Origin: an uncultured Collinsella sp.
Lineage (GTDB): Bacteria > Actinomycetota > Coriobacteriia > Coriobacteriales > Coriobacteriaceae
DNA: 22,046 nucleotides
Direction: 5' to 3'
Assembly: GCA_902494135.1 (NCBI GenBank)
Contig: CABUSE010000006.1
Location: forward strand, 1 to 22,046
Below are positions 1 to 8,243 of the stretch, one piece after another; within the stretch, counting starts at the first letter, position 1, and every line of letters starts with the position of its first letter. Both the position numbers and the translations under genes were made by a program. The notes under the pieces were generated by a model that did not search any database, was not told the origin of the DNA, and saw only the letters and a program-made list of their open reading frames with translations.

Positions 1-629
1 ACCACGCCCGAGCGCATGGCCTCGCGCGTGTTGCGACCGATCACATGCGTGGGTGCCGAGGGCTCGACCTGCGGCAGGCGCGCCGCAGCGGCCGAAAGCG
101 AGCGGGCGCCAAGTGCCAGACCCGGCGCGATGACGCCGCCGACAAAGGTTCCGTGCGTATCGATGACCTCGATATTGGTCGTCGTGCCCAGGTCGATCAC
201 GATGCACGGAGAGCCGTAGACGGCACGGGCCGCCACGGCATCGGCGATGCGGTCGGGGCCGATCTCGGCCGGGTCATCGTAGTGCACGGGTATGCCGGTC
301 TTAAGTCCCGGCCCCACGGTGAGCACGCGCCCCGTGCAGGTACGGGAAAGAGCCGCCTTCCACGGGCGTTCGAGCGCCGGCACCACGCAGCTCAGCACTG
401 CGGCCGCGGGAACGAGTGCACCCGGCACGCCCGCATCGGCTGACAGCGCGCCCATGACCTGCGCGAGCCTCATACGAGCCTCATCGGCCGTGATGCTCGA
501 CGGCGTCGTGATCTCGCACGTCGCAAGCGGACATTCCTGCGCCGCAGCCGAATCCTCGGCAAACAGACCAAAGCGAATGAACGTATTGCCCACGTCGACC
601 GTCAATATATATGCGCACCCATTAAGCAT
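1..629 (-). CDS. coaX: Type III pantothenate kinase, N-terminal 209 residues (3' end outside window)
   Basis: Phosphorylates pantothenate, the first committed step of coenzyme A synthesis, in the cytoplasm. The visible 209 residues carry the family's ASKHA motifs in order: the phosphate-binding DVGNT (residues 12-16), GPDRIADA (124-131), IDLGTTT (145-151) and GGVIAPG (164-170). Type III kinases are usually about 255-260 residues, so roughly the last 50 lie off the window's left edge. The start ATG at 629 is set by an AAAGGAG ribosome site at 638-644, eight bases upstream. The gene is divergent from the OPT transporter, with 192 bases between the start codons. Type III enzymes are known to resist feedback by CoA and to need a monovalent cation. 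The motifs make the call secure; only the C-terminus is unseen. Confidence 0.95.
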   Translation of the reverse strand, partial: MLNGCAYILTVDVGNTFIRFGLFAEDSAAAQECPLATCEITTPSSITADEARMRLAQVMGALSADAGVPGALVPAAAVLSCVVPALERPWKAALSRTCTGRVLTVGPGLKTGIPVHYDDPAEIGPDRIADAVAARAVYGSPCIVIDLGTTTNIEVIDTHGTFVGGVIAPGLALGARSLSAAAARLPQVEPSAPTHVIGRNTREAMRSGV

Positions 630-770
630 CGTCGGCGCTCCTTTCGTCTGCCCAGCAGTATATCGCCTACCTAAACCAGTTATCCCAAAATGACTACCTT
701 GCGGCTATACTGATGCGCGGTCGTATGCGAGCTCACGCGGCGGCCCTTGGTAACCCGACTTCCCGCGCCG

Positions 771-803
771 TATCCGTAGCGGCGCTCCCGGGGGAAGCGG
801 ATA
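771..803 (+). promoter_or_regulatory. Leader hairpin just upstream of the OPT transporter ribosome site
   Basis: TATCCG (771-776) is complementary to CGGATA (798-803), with further GC-rich pairing possible inside. The hairpin ends five bases before the AAAGGAG ribosome site at 809-815. It could modulate translation or be incidental. I do not recognise a known riboswitch class in it. The rest of the 630-821 divergent interval holds only a weak TATACT (706-711) without a convincing -35. Confidence 0.25.
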
Positions 804-821
804 TACGCAAAGGAGTTCTAT

Positions 822-2525
822 ATGAGCAATCTCTCGAACCGTGCTTCGATGCGCGGGCAACTCACGCTGCGCGGCGTCGTCATCGGCGTCCTTGGCTGCG
901 TGATCATCACGGCAAGCTCGGCCTACACCGCCCTCAAGATGGGCGCACTCCCCTGGCCGATCGTCTTCGCTGCCGTCATCTCGCTGTTCTTCCTTAAGCT
1001 CATGGGCAACGCCAGCCTCAACGAGGCCAACGTCACCCACACCATCATGTCCGCAGGCGCCATGGTCGCCGGCGGCCTGGCGTTTACCATCCCGGGCGCC
1101 TGGATGCTGGGCTATGCCGACCAGATCAGCTGGCTCGACATGTTTATCGTGGCGCTCGCCGGCACTATCCTGGGCCTTCTCGCCACGGCACTCATCCACC
1201 GTCACTTTATCGTGGACGCCGCCCTGGAGTTCCCCACCGGCAACGCCGCAGCTCAGACCCTGCGTGCTACCGAGGCCGGCGGCAAGACCGGCAAGCAGCT
1301 CTTTGGTTCCATGGCCATCGCCGGCATCTACAGCGTGCTGCGCGATGCTCTGGGCATTGTGCCTAGCATGCTGTGCACGCTCAACATCCCCGGCGTGACC
1401 TTTGGCATCTACAACTCGCCCATGCTGCTCTCCGTTGGCTTCCTCGTGGGCTTCGCCCCGGTCGCCTTCTGGTTTGCCGGCGCCCTGCTGGGCAACTTTG
1501 GCATCATCGTGGGCGGCACCGCTGCCGGTCTGTTCGACGTTGTGACTGCACAGGGCATCGTCAAGTCCCTGGGCATGGGCCTCATGATGGGCTTTGGCGT
1601 CGCCGTCGTCCTCAAGGACATCCTGCCACAGGTCGCCGGTATCGTCCGCGGTCTTGCCGCCGACAGCTCCACCGACACCGACGAGCAGTCGCTCATCTCG
1701 GGCTCCCTTAAGCTCGACGCCGGCATCATCGGCCTGGGCGCTGCCGCCATCGCCGTGATCGTCGCCATCGCGCTTGACCTTGGCCCCGTCCCGGCCGTCA
1801 TCGTGACGCTGTTCACCTTTGTCACCACCATCATGAGCGCACAGAGCTGCGGCCAGACGGGCATCGACCCCATGGAGATCTTTGGCCTCATCGTTATGCT
1901 CATCGTGGCTGCCTTTGCACAGATCGCTCAGGTCAAGCTATTCTTTATCGCCGGCATCGTGGCCGTGGCGTGCGGCCTTGCGGGCGACGTCATGAACGAC
2001 TTTAAGGCCGGCGCTGTGCTGGGCACCAACCCGCGTGCGCAGTGGATCGGCCAATCCATCGGCGGCATCGTGGGCGCCCTGGTCGCCGCAGCCGTCATGG
2101 TCGCGCTCGTCACCGCCTATGGCCCGGACGCCTTTGGCCCCGACAAGAGCTTTGTTGCCGCGCAGGCAAGCGTCGTCGCCACCATGGTCTCGGGCATCCC
2201 GAGCGTGCCGTGGTTCGTTGGCGGCTTTATCGCCGGCATCGTCATGTACTGGCTCGGCATTCCGGCCATGATGATCGGCCTGGGCGTGTACCTGCCGTTC
2301 TACATGTCACTCACGGCATTCCTGGGCTCCTGCGTCAAGCTCGCCTACGACAAGTGGTCCGCCCACCGCGACGCCACCGCTGGTCTTTCTGACGAGGAGA
2401 GGGCTGCCAAGGACGCCGCCTTCCAGGAACAGGGCCTGGTTGTCGCCAGCGGCCTGCTCGGCGGCGAGTCCATCGTCGGCGTTATCCTGGCGTTTGTCTC
2501 TGTTGGCCTGAGCCTGCTGGGCTAA
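822..2525 (+). CDS. OPT-family oligopeptide/metal-chelate transporter
   Basis: A 567-residue polytopic membrane protein of the oligopeptide transporter (OPT/YSL) superfamily, expected to drive proton-coupled uptake of small peptides or metal-chelating compounds. The N-terminus (TLRGVVIGVLGCVIITASSAYTALKMG region, residues about 14-40) and the following NEAN-V-HTIMSAGAMVAGGLAFTIPG segment are typical of bacterial OPT proteins, and hydrophobic helices fill the chain. A charged cytoplasmic loop lies near residue 280 and another near 515-540. At 567 residues it is somewhat shorter than the usual 600-680. The ATG at 822 follows an AAAGGAG ribosome site (809-815) at good spacing. It is a single-gene unit closed by the terminator at 2567-2606. 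The true substrate cannot be read from the sequence. Family confidence is high. Confidence 0.9.
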   Translation: MSNLSNRASMRGQLTLRGVVIGVLGCVIITASSAYTALKMGALPWPIVFAAVISLFFLKLMGNASLNEANVTHTIMSAGAMVAGGLAFTIPGAWMLGYADQISWLDMFIVALAGTILGLLATALIHRHFIVDAALEFPTGNAAAQTLRATEAGGKTGKQLFGSMAIAGIYSVLRDALGIVPSMLCTLNIPGVTFGIYNSPMLLSVGFLVGFAPVAFWFAGALLGNFGIIVGGTAAGLFDVVTAQGIVKSLGMGLMMGFGVAVVLKDILPQVAGIVRGLAADSSTDTDEQSLISGSLKLDAGIIGLGAAAIAVIVAIALDLGPVPAVIVTLFTFVTTIMSAQSCGQTGIDPMEIFGLIVMLIVAAFAQIAQVKLFFIAGIVAVACGLAGDVMNDFKAGAVLGTNPRAQWIGQSIGGIVGALVAAAVMVALVTAYGPDAFGPDKSFVAAQASVVATMVSGIPSVPWFVGGFIAGIVMYWLGIPAMMIGLGVYLPFYMSLTAFLGSCVKLAYDKWSAHRDATAGLSDEERAAKDAAFQEQGLVVASGLLGGESIVGVILAFVSVGLSLLG

Positions 2526-2566
2526 GCTGAGCAGCTGCTCGACAGCAACCATATTGCCTACGATTT

Positions 2567-2606
2567 GCCCGGTCGGTAGCTTTCGCGGCTACCGACCGGG
2601 CTTTTT
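2567..2606 (+). terminator. Intrinsic terminator of the OPT transporter gene
   Basis: A perfect 14-bp stem (2567-2580 with 2588-2601) with a 7-base loop is followed by TTTTT at 2602-2606, forty-odd bases after the transporter stop codon. Confidence 0.93.
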
Positions 2607-2610
2607 GATA

Positions 2611-2659
2611 TCGAAACAAAGAAAGGCCGGCGTGCTGCATATGACAGCGCGCCGGCCTT
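2611..2659 (-). terminator. Intrinsic terminator of the surface protein gene
   Basis: On the minus strand a 15-bp stem with one G-U pair (2623-2637 with 2645-2659, loop 2638-2644) is followed by the T-rich TTTCTTTGTTTC. It lies 67 bases after the surface-protein stop. With the preceding element it separates two convergent genes. Confidence 0.8.
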
Positions 2660-2725
2660 ATCGTTTGGCTATCGAGACGGTCCCGCTATGAATTGGAATT
2701 CGCTGCAGAGCCGACGTCCGAATCA

Positions 2726-5700
2726 CTACATCTGCTTGCGACGACGATCGCCCAGCGTCACGCCCGCGGCCACGAGCGTAATACCGCCGATAACGAAGAC
2801 CTCGCCCGCAAGCGCGGAGTCATCACCGGTCTGGGCGAGCGCAGCAGGCGCGGCCTGTTTCTTGGCGACAGGAGCCTTTGCAGCAGCCCGCGCAACCTGA
2901 GGCTTGGCCTGCGGCTCAGCCTTGGGATGGTACTTGTCGTACTCGGCCTGCGCGGCAGCCAGGGCATCCTTGGCATCGCCAAGCTCGGCAAGCGTGGCGG
3001 CATAGGCGTCGTTGGCATCGGACAGCTTGGCATCGGCATCGCTCAGGGCAGCCTTGAGACCAGCGGCGGCATCGACGGCAGCCTTATAGCGAGCGTAGGC
3101 AGCGTTCAGCTTAACCAGCTTCTCGTTGCCCGTCGTGCCCGCGGCAAGGGATGCCTTATGGTCGACAGCCTCAAGATCGGCCTTGAGTGCCTCATCGCTG
3201 GCAAGCTCGGCCTTGGCCTTGACGATCTCGAAGTTCGCATCGACGACGGCTTCGTTGGCGGCCTCGAGCTGCTTCTGGGCATCGGCGACACTGGCCACGG
3301 CAGCGTCATAGGCGGTCTTGGCGTCGTCGACCGCCTTCTGGGCGCCGGCGAAGCGCTCGAAGGCCTTGTTTGCGCCGGCCAGCTCGTCCTCGGCGGCCTT
3401 GGCCTTCGCCTGTGCGTCGGACAGGGTCTGCGTCTTGGCGGCAACTGCCTGCTTGGCGCCCGAAAGAGCGGTCGCGGCGTGCACATCTGCGGCCTGAGCC
3501 TTGTCAACGCCAGCCTGGGCAGTGTCGTCGGCCTTCTTGGCATCGTTAAGCGTGCCCTGCTTGTTCGCAAGATCCGTCTTGGCGGCATCGCACTTGGCGG
3601 CAAGGTCCTTGACCGAAGCGGTAGCGTTGTCATACGCCTCGTTGGCCTGATCGGACTTTACCTTGGCGGCATCGCGGGCGCTGCGAGCCTTCGCCTTGTG
3701 AGCAGCGGCCTCGGCTGCCTTCGTCTTGCTGTCAGCAAGCGTGGCGTTTGCCTTATCGAGAGCCGTCTGGGCAGTAGCGGCCTCGCCCTTAGCGGCGTCG
3801 AGGTTCTGCTTGAGGGACTCGATGTCGATTCCGCCGAGTGCGTCCTTCGCGGCGTCGTATGCCGTCTTCGCGGCGGCGGTGCTGGATTTAGCCTTCTTGT
3901 ACTCGCCCTTGGCGGTGTTCATGTTCGTGTCGGCCGCGGTATAGGCATCGCGAGCGCTTTCTTGCTTATCCAATGCGTTAGAATAAGCCGTTCCAGCAGT
4001 CCCGAAGTTCTTCTGCGCCTCTGCCAGCTTATTCTGAAGCTGCTTCAGCTGCTCCTTCTGCTCCTGAGTGCCGCCTGCGTTGTAGGCAGAGTCGATGTAG
4101 TCGTTCACGAGCTTCTTGAACTCGGAGACAGTGAAATCCTTCTGCCCCGTGCTCCCGCTATAGTCGAAAACGGTTACCTCGGAATCGGCATTCTTACCGC
4201 TACCGGTCGCGATGCCGATAGCCTTCGCGCCGGCATCGATGATGTTTAGATAATGCCCGCACTCATGGTAGATGCTGTTGTAGTGCTGCCAGATATAGTA
4301 GGAATCATATCGATGGCTTCCAAGTGCGTCGCCATACTGTTTGACGTACTTATCGAATGCCTCTTTTTCCTGGGTATAGAGACCGGTATATGGCCATCCG
4401 AGAGTATCCTCGGTCTCGCCGCCGGCATATGCACCGCCGCCGCCTGCAAGGTTCTCGCCTTTATCGAAATAGCAGTTCGAGTGTCCCCAGTCGTTCGATG
4501 AATATGAGGCGTTAAGGGCGGCTGCCGCAGTCATGCGGAGGCTGACGCTAAGCTCCGACTGACCGTTCGCCTTGCGGAGGTTGTTCTGGGTATCGAGATA
4601 GGTCAGGGCGTTACGCATCTGCTCCAAGGAAAGCGGATTGGTGTCGCGAGACATGTCCTGATCGACGTAATTATCATACCAGTCCTGTTTCTCTATCGTC
4701 CCCATGAGCATCGACGCGGCAGTACTTGCATTCGACTTCTGCGTGGCTGTGAACTGGCTGCCGCCGATGATGTAGTTCATGAAGCCGAACATACCCTGGC
4801 TGATGACATTCTGGTCTACGGTCATGTTCGACTTGAGGTCGGCAATCTGCTGGTTAAGCTTCTCGACCTCGGCGTTTGCGGCGTCGTATGCATTATGCGC
4901 GTCGGTTACTTCAGCACGAGCCTGATCGAACTCGTTGCTCTTCTGCTGGCGGGCCTCGACAAGTCGGTCGTACTCCGCCTTCTTGTCGGCTTCGGTCTGC
5001 TGGGCCTGCTCGTATGCCGACTTCGCGGTGTCACGCTTACTGGCCGCGTCCTTGTACTCCTTGTTTGCCGCATCGTATGCAGACTGGGCAGATGCCACGG
5101 CAGCGTTGGCGGCGTTGGCCTTCTCCTGCGCGGCGGTGGCGGTATTCTGGGCCGCCTGCAGGTTCGCCTGGGCGGTAGCGTCGGCATCCGTCGCGGCATT
5201 GGGCTCCGCCTGCGCGGTCTTAAGCTCACCAGCGGCGGCCTTCTCGGCGGCCTCAAGCGCACTCAGGTCAACACCCGTACCCGAGACGGCAGCATCGAGC
5301 GCGGCCTGCGCCTGGTTGAACTTCTGCTGGGCGTTATCGCGCGCGGTGGTTGCGGCTGCGAGAGCAGCAGCAGTCTCCTGCTTCTTGGCCTGGGCGGAAG
5401 TCAGAGCGGCCTCAGTGTCCTTCTTTTCCTGCTGGGCGCTAGCCTCGGCAGCCTTGGCCTGGTCCAGATTGGCCTGTGCAGCAGCAACGGCCTTATTGGC
5501 GTCATCGAGCTTTGCCTGTGCGTCCTCGACGGCCTTCTTGGCGGCCTCGTACTCGTCCATACCCATGGCCTCGAGCTTGGCCTGGGCATCGTCGAGGGCC
5601 TTCTTGGCCTCATCCTGCTTTGCCTTGGCGTCCTTGAGCGCCTGGGTCTTATCCTCGACACTCTTGTTGGCCTGGTCGAGCTGATCGTTCAGGTCGCCCA

Positions 5701-6181
5701 GCTTCTTCTGCTGCTGTTCGGTCTTTTCGACGGCGGCTTTGAGCTCGTCAATCTTCTCCTGGAGCGCGGCGACTTCTGCTGCGTTCTGCTCGATTTCGTT
5801 GTCGCTCACAGCCTGCGAGGCCTGATCCTTTTGCTGCTGTGCCTGCTTTTGAGACTGGCCCGCCGCGTCGGCCTTCTTCTGGGCGGCATCGTAGGCGGCC
5901 TGAGCGTCCTTGAGCTGCTTTGCCGACTCCTCGGCCAGCTGGGCAGCCGTCTTTACGACCGCTTGGTTACCGGCGGCAACGGTGTTCTCTACAGAACTAC
6001 CCCCCCCCTGAACAGAATCGCCGTTATCGGTTGACGGTGCGGCGATTGCCGCCAGCGGCGACATGAGCGGCTGAGCGATGAGGCCCGCCGTCAAAACGGT
6101 TGCGACGGCGCGGTTAGCAACGCCCTTGACGTTGACAGTCTTGGCCCGAGGCTCAAAGTGTTGTGGACTGTAGTTTGCCAT
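2726..6181 (-). CDS. Sortase-anchored CAP-domain surface protein with two long coiled coils
   Basis: A 1151-residue secreted protein. Residues 1-48 look like a signal peptide: a long basic N-region, a hydrophobic core at about 25-46, and AIAA before the mature part. Residues 65-450 and 690-1080 are Ala/Lys/Glu/Asp-rich with heptad-like spacing, so long alpha-helical coiled coils. Between them (about 450-690) is a CAP/SCP-like domain with WGHSNC-YFDKGENLAGG near 563-580 and HECGHYLNI at 639-647, which keep the family's His/Glu/GHY signature. The C-terminus has LAQTG (1115-1119, a variant of LPXTG), a hydrophobic stretch and a DRRRKQM tail, as expected for sortase attachment. Start ATG 6181 follows AAAGGGAG (6188-6195). 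The CAP part is visibly less GC-rich than the coiled coils. A nine-G run sits at codons 58-61. A role in adhesion or host interaction is inference. Confidence 0.9.
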   Translation of the reverse strand: MANYSPQHFEPRAKTVNVKGVANRAVATVLTAGLIAQPLMSPLAAIAAPSTDNGDSVQGGGSSVENTVAAGNQAVVKTAAQLAEESAKQLKDAQAAYDAAQKKADAAGQSQKQAQQQKDQASQAVSDNEIEQNAAEVAALQEKIDELKAAVEKTEQQQKKLGDLNDQLDQANKSVEDKTQALKDAKAKQDEAKKALDDAQAKLEAMGMDEYEAAKKAVEDAQAKLDDANKAVAAAQANLDQAKAAEASAQQEKKDTEAALTSAQAKKQETAAALAAATTARDNAQQKFNQAQAALDAAVSGTGVDLSALEAAEKAAAGELKTAQAEPNAATDADATAQANLQAAQNTATAAQEKANAANAAVASAQSAYDAANKEYKDAASKRDTAKSAYEQAQQTEADKKAEYDRLVEARQQKSNEFDQARAEVTDAHNAYDAANAEVEKLNQQIADLKSNMTVDQNVISQGMFGFMNYIIGGSQFTATQKSNASTAASMLMGTIEKQDWYDNYVDQDMSRDTNPLSLEQMRNALTYLDTQNNLRKANGQSELSVSLRMTAAAALNASYSSNDWGHSNCYFDKGENLAGGGGAYAGGETEDTLGWPYTGLYTQEKEAFDKYVKQYGDALGSHRYDSYYIWQHYNSIYHECGHYLNIIDAGAKAIGIATGSGKNADSEVTVFDYSGSTGQKDFTVSEFKKLVNDYIDSAYNAGGTQEQKEQLKQLQNKLAEAQKNFGTAGTAYSNALDKQESARDAYTAADTNMNTAKGEYKKAKSSTAAAKTAYDAAKDALGGIDIESLKQNLDAAKGEAATAQTALDKANATLADSKTKAAEAAAHKAKARSARDAAKVKSDQANEAYDNATASVKDLAAKCDAAKTDLANKQGTLNDAKKADDTAQAGVDKAQAADVHAATALSGAKQAVAAKTQTLSDAQAKAKAAEDELAGANKAFERFAGAQKAVDDAKTAYDAAVASVADAQKQLEAANEAVVDANFEIVKAKAELASDEALKADLEAVDHKASLAAGTTGNEKLVKLNAAYARYKAAVDAAAGLKAALSDADAKLSDANDAYAATLAELGDAKDALAAAQAEYDKYHPKAEPQAKPQVARAAAKAPVAKKQAAPAALAQTGDDSALAGEVFVIGGITLVAAGVTLGDRRRKQM
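6000..6008 (-). repeat. Nine-G homopolymer in the surface protein coding sequence
   Basis: Read on the minus strand, nine consecutive G span codons 58-61 (CAG GGG GGG GGT), just after the signal peptide. Loss of one G puts TAG in frame six codons on; gain of one G puts TAG directly after the run. Runs like this are classic sites of slipped-strand phase variation. Confidence 0.9.
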
Positions 6182-6207
6182 GGCTTTCTCCCTTTGACAC
6201 GGATGTA

Positions 6208-6258
6208 TCCATACGTATCAAACGGTAGCTGTCGATTTTTGAATTCTGTTGCGCAACA
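6208..6258 (-). promoter_or_regulatory. Putative promoter and upstream palindrome of the surface protein gene
   Basis: On the minus strand TCGACA (6230-6235) and TATGGA (6208-6213), 16 bases apart, make a plausible but weak promoter. Upstream of it the 12-base perfect palindrome TGTTGCGCAACA (6247-6258) is a candidate regulator site. The rest of the 6182-6488 interval shows only the DUF389 promoter candidate and an inverted CGCGGGA/TCCCGCG pair near 6343 and 6380. Confidence 0.35.
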
Positions 6259-6413
6259 TTGGCGACCAGCGTATTTTTTGAAATTCACGCTCTCGTGCTT
6301 CACAGTTTCGTCACATTTGAAGGAGCTGGTGCATCATATTCTCGCGGGATGGAATTGAGCCTGTGATTTGCATTTGCTCCCGCGTCATCCGCCCTATCGG
6401 ATTCCGCATCCAA

Positions 6414-6442
6414 CAGACACCCCGCCCGCCACGGTGTAGAGT
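6414..6442 (+). promoter_or_regulatory. Putative promoter of the DUF389 gene
   Basis: CAGACA (6414-6419) and TAGAGT (6437-6442) are separated by 17 bases and lie 47 bases before the chosen start codon. The match to the consensus is moderate. Confidence 0.35.
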
Positions 6443-6488
6443 TAGGACAACGGGCGCGTTGCGCGGCCCGTGCCAGAACGAGGTGAAC

Positions 6489-7628
6489 ATGGAACTCGAT
6501 AACCAACAGCTCAAGCGCCTGCGCGAGCGTCATCATCGGCGTCACGGCATCCGCCCTGCCCATAGTGAGGCTGCCGAACAGGCTGGTCGCTTTTTAAAGC
6601 GCGCATTCAACATTCGCGAGGGACGCGCGCCCTATCACGTGATCCGCAAGCGTTTTGTAAACGGGGCGCGTCTGACTGGCTCCCACCTATGCATCCTCAT
6701 CATCGCCATGCTCATCGCAAGCATCGGCCTCGATATCGACTCGGACATCGCCATTGTAGGTGCCATGCTCATCTGCCCGCTCATGGGCTCGGTCCTTGCC
6801 ATGGCATACGGCATCGCCACGCTCGACCGCGAGATTGCCGTCGAGGCCGTCGCCGGTCTCGCGCTGCAAATGGTCTTTTGCCTGGTCACGTCCACGCTGT
6901 ACTTTAAGCTCTCGCCCCTTGGCACCACCACGGCGGCCATCATCGACAACTCGACACCCACCGTATGGGACCTTGCCGTCGCGCTCGCGGGCGGCTTTGC
7001 GGGCGGCCTGGGCAACTCGCGCGACCAGGAACCCGCCACGCTCATCGCCGGCGTGGCCGTGGCCACCGCGCTCATGCCGCCCCTGTGCGCGGCTGGTTAC
7101 GGCATCGCTATCGCGAGCGGGCCGCTGTTCCTCTCGGCCCTTTACGAGTTTGGCATCAACGTCATCTTTATCGCGCTGGCAGCCGAAGCCGTATTGCTTC
7201 TTTTGCGTGTACCGCTCAAGCGCGACCTCAACGGCGACGGCGTCGTAACGGCCGAGGAAGACGCCGAGGTCGATGAGCTGTCGCGCAAGGTGCGCCGCCG
7301 CATCATTGTGGGCACGGTGATTTTTGCCATCCCCTGCATTGTTATGACGGCGGGTTCCATTGGCTCGGCGCAGGCCGGCGTGCAGGACGGCTACGGCGTC
7401 ACCGAAACCACGCGCGAGCTTGCGGCGGTGCTGCCAGGCTTTAAGGATTACACCGTCGCCGTCGAGACCTCGGCCACCGAAGGGGACGAGGAAGGCATTG
7501 TAAAGCGCGAAATCGTCGCCCATGTGACGACAAGCGAGGCGCTTGGGGCACACGACCGCCGCGTCGCCCGCAAGCTCATTGACCTCAACGTGCCCGAACT
7601 CGATCGCGTGGAGTTTGATGTGAAGTGA
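6489..7628 (+). CDS. DUF389 family integral membrane protein with an EF-hand-like loop
   Basis: A 379-residue membrane protein of the DUF389 (TIGR00341-like) family, whose function is unknown. After a basic cytoplasmic N-terminus (residues 1-60) come several helices, including the characteristic IAIVGAMLICPLMGSVLAMAYG and the glycine-rich AGGFAGGLGNSRDQEPATLIAGVAVATALMPPLCAAGYG regions. Between helices, residues 246-257 read D-L-N-G-D-G-V-V-T-A-E-E, a canonical 12-residue EF-hand calcium loop (D1, N3, D5, G6, V8, E12), followed by an acidic stretch. The C-terminal 90 residues are soluble. Reading frame is open from 6363, but ATG 6489 is preferred: it follows GAGGTG (6480-6485) and gives the usual family N-terminus. 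It appears monocistronic. Ion transport or sensing is only a guess. Confidence 0.85.
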   Translation: MELDNQQLKRLRERHHRRHGIRPAHSEAAEQAGRFLKRAFNIREGRAPYHVIRKRFVNGARLTGSHLCILIIAMLIASIGLDIDSDIAIVGAMLICPLMGSVLAMAYGIATLDREIAVEAVAGLALQMVFCLVTSTLYFKLSPLGTTTAAIIDNSTPTVWDLAVALAGGFAGGLGNSRDQEPATLIAGVAVATALMPPLCAAGYGIAIASGPLFLSALYEFGINVIFIALAAEAVLLLLRVPLKRDLNGDGVVTAEEDAEVDELSRKVRRRIIVGTVIFAIPCIVMTAGSIGSAQAGVQDGYGVTETTRELAAVLPGFKDYTVAVETSATEGDEEGIVKREIVAHVTTSEALGAHDRRVARKLIDLNVPELDRVEFDVK

Positions 7629-7703
7629 TGCCGGCGCGGGATGAATGCTCGCACGGACGCAAGTTACGACGAGGCGCAGACGCGATACGGACACGAGCAA
7701 ATT

Positions 7704-7745
7704 GCGGGGTGCAGTTCACACCCGAGCCCCGCTCGCTGTTTTATT
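7704..7745. terminator. Possible bidirectional terminator between convergent genes
   Basis: GCGGGG (7704-7709) pairs with CCCCGC (7727-7732), followed on the plus strand by TTTTATT at 7739-7745 and on the minus strand by AATTT. It lies between the DUF389 stop and the convergent 149-residue gene. The stem is short, so the call is tentative. Confidence 0.4.
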
Positions 7746-7753
7746 GCCGTGAA

Positions 7754-8203
7754 TCAGACGTCCGCATCGACATCGCCAGACTCCACCGTAAACGCCGGAT
7801 CGGTGCTCACCAGATAAAACCGGGTCACTTTGCTATCTCTAAATAGATAGAGCTGGCCCTGCTCGCGTCGGCGTGACATATACGCCACGTGGACCGTACC
7901 GAATTCTTCGCCGTTTTCCTTCTTTAATATCAGGATGTTGGGGTCATCCGTACGCTTAAACTGTCCGTCTGTGCAGATTCCGTCTTGGTCGACCAGCTGC
8001 CATCGACAGTTGTCCTCCTCAAGAAAAGCCAGGGTTTCCCGACTCGTTTTGTCATCCCGATAGAAACCATCAATGGCAAACCCTTCGGAAGCGCATTCCT
8101 GCATATAGGACGTTTCTCGGCTTATAGCAAACAGCCCTGTAGCGCCCAGTAGCACAGCCAGGCAGACCACTGCAAGGGCTATCGAAATAGCACGGCGACC
8201 CAT
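7754..8203 (-). CDS. Small membrane-anchored protein of unknown function
   Basis: I do not recognise a family. The 149-residue product starts with MGRR, then a single hydrophobic helix at about residues 5-27 (SIALAVVCLAVLLGATGLF), so it is probably anchored in the membrane with the rest outside. The outer part contains three Cys (near 37, 66 and 77), alternating beta-like segments (DPNILILKKENGEEFGTVHVAYM; KVTRFYLVSTDPAFTV) and an acidic C-terminus. It lacks a lipobox. Its own ribosome site is weak; instead a 12-codon ORF with a strong site ends one base before its ATG, suggesting coupled translation. Codon use is ordinary for the window and the reading frame is well formed, so it is likely a real gene. 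Confidence 0.7.
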   Translation of the reverse strand: MGRRAISIALAVVCLAVLLGATGLFAISRETSYMQECASEGFAIDGFYRDDKTSRETLAFLEEDNCRWQLVDQDGICTDGQFKRTDDPNILILKKENGEEFGTVHVAYMSRRREQGQLYLFRDSKVTRFYLVSTDPAFTVESGDVDADV

Positions 8204-8204
8204 G

Positions 8205-8243
8205 TTAGCCCAACCGATAGTTGTTTAACGGAGCGCGAAACAT
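8205..8243 (-). CDS. 12-codon upstream ORF coupled to the membrane-anchored protein
   Basis: ATG at 8243 follows a strong GGAGGT (8251-8256) at seven bases and encodes MFRAPLNNYRLG. Its stop TAA (8205-8207) is followed by one base and then the ATG of the 149-residue gene, whose own ribosome site is poor. This is the geometry of a coupling leader ORF. It could also be the relic of a longer N-terminus lost by frameshift. Confidence 0.4.
   Translation of the reverse strand: MFRAPLNNYRLG

Noticed and set aside
646..821. Riboswitch or T-box in the coaX/OPT interval
   Set aside because: Only a simple hairpin is visible; no conserved riboswitch or T-box sequence was recognised.
2693..6034. Long plus-strand open frames (2693-4249 and 4895-6034) opposite the surface protein
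   Set aside because: Leu/Gly-rich repeats are mirror images of the Ala/Lys/Asp coiled-coil codons; no ribosome site or motif supports them.
6687..7700. A 337-codon minus-strand frame opposite DUF389
   Set aside because: Asp/Arg/His-rich shadow without helices or motifs; the plus-strand membrane protein explains the sequence.
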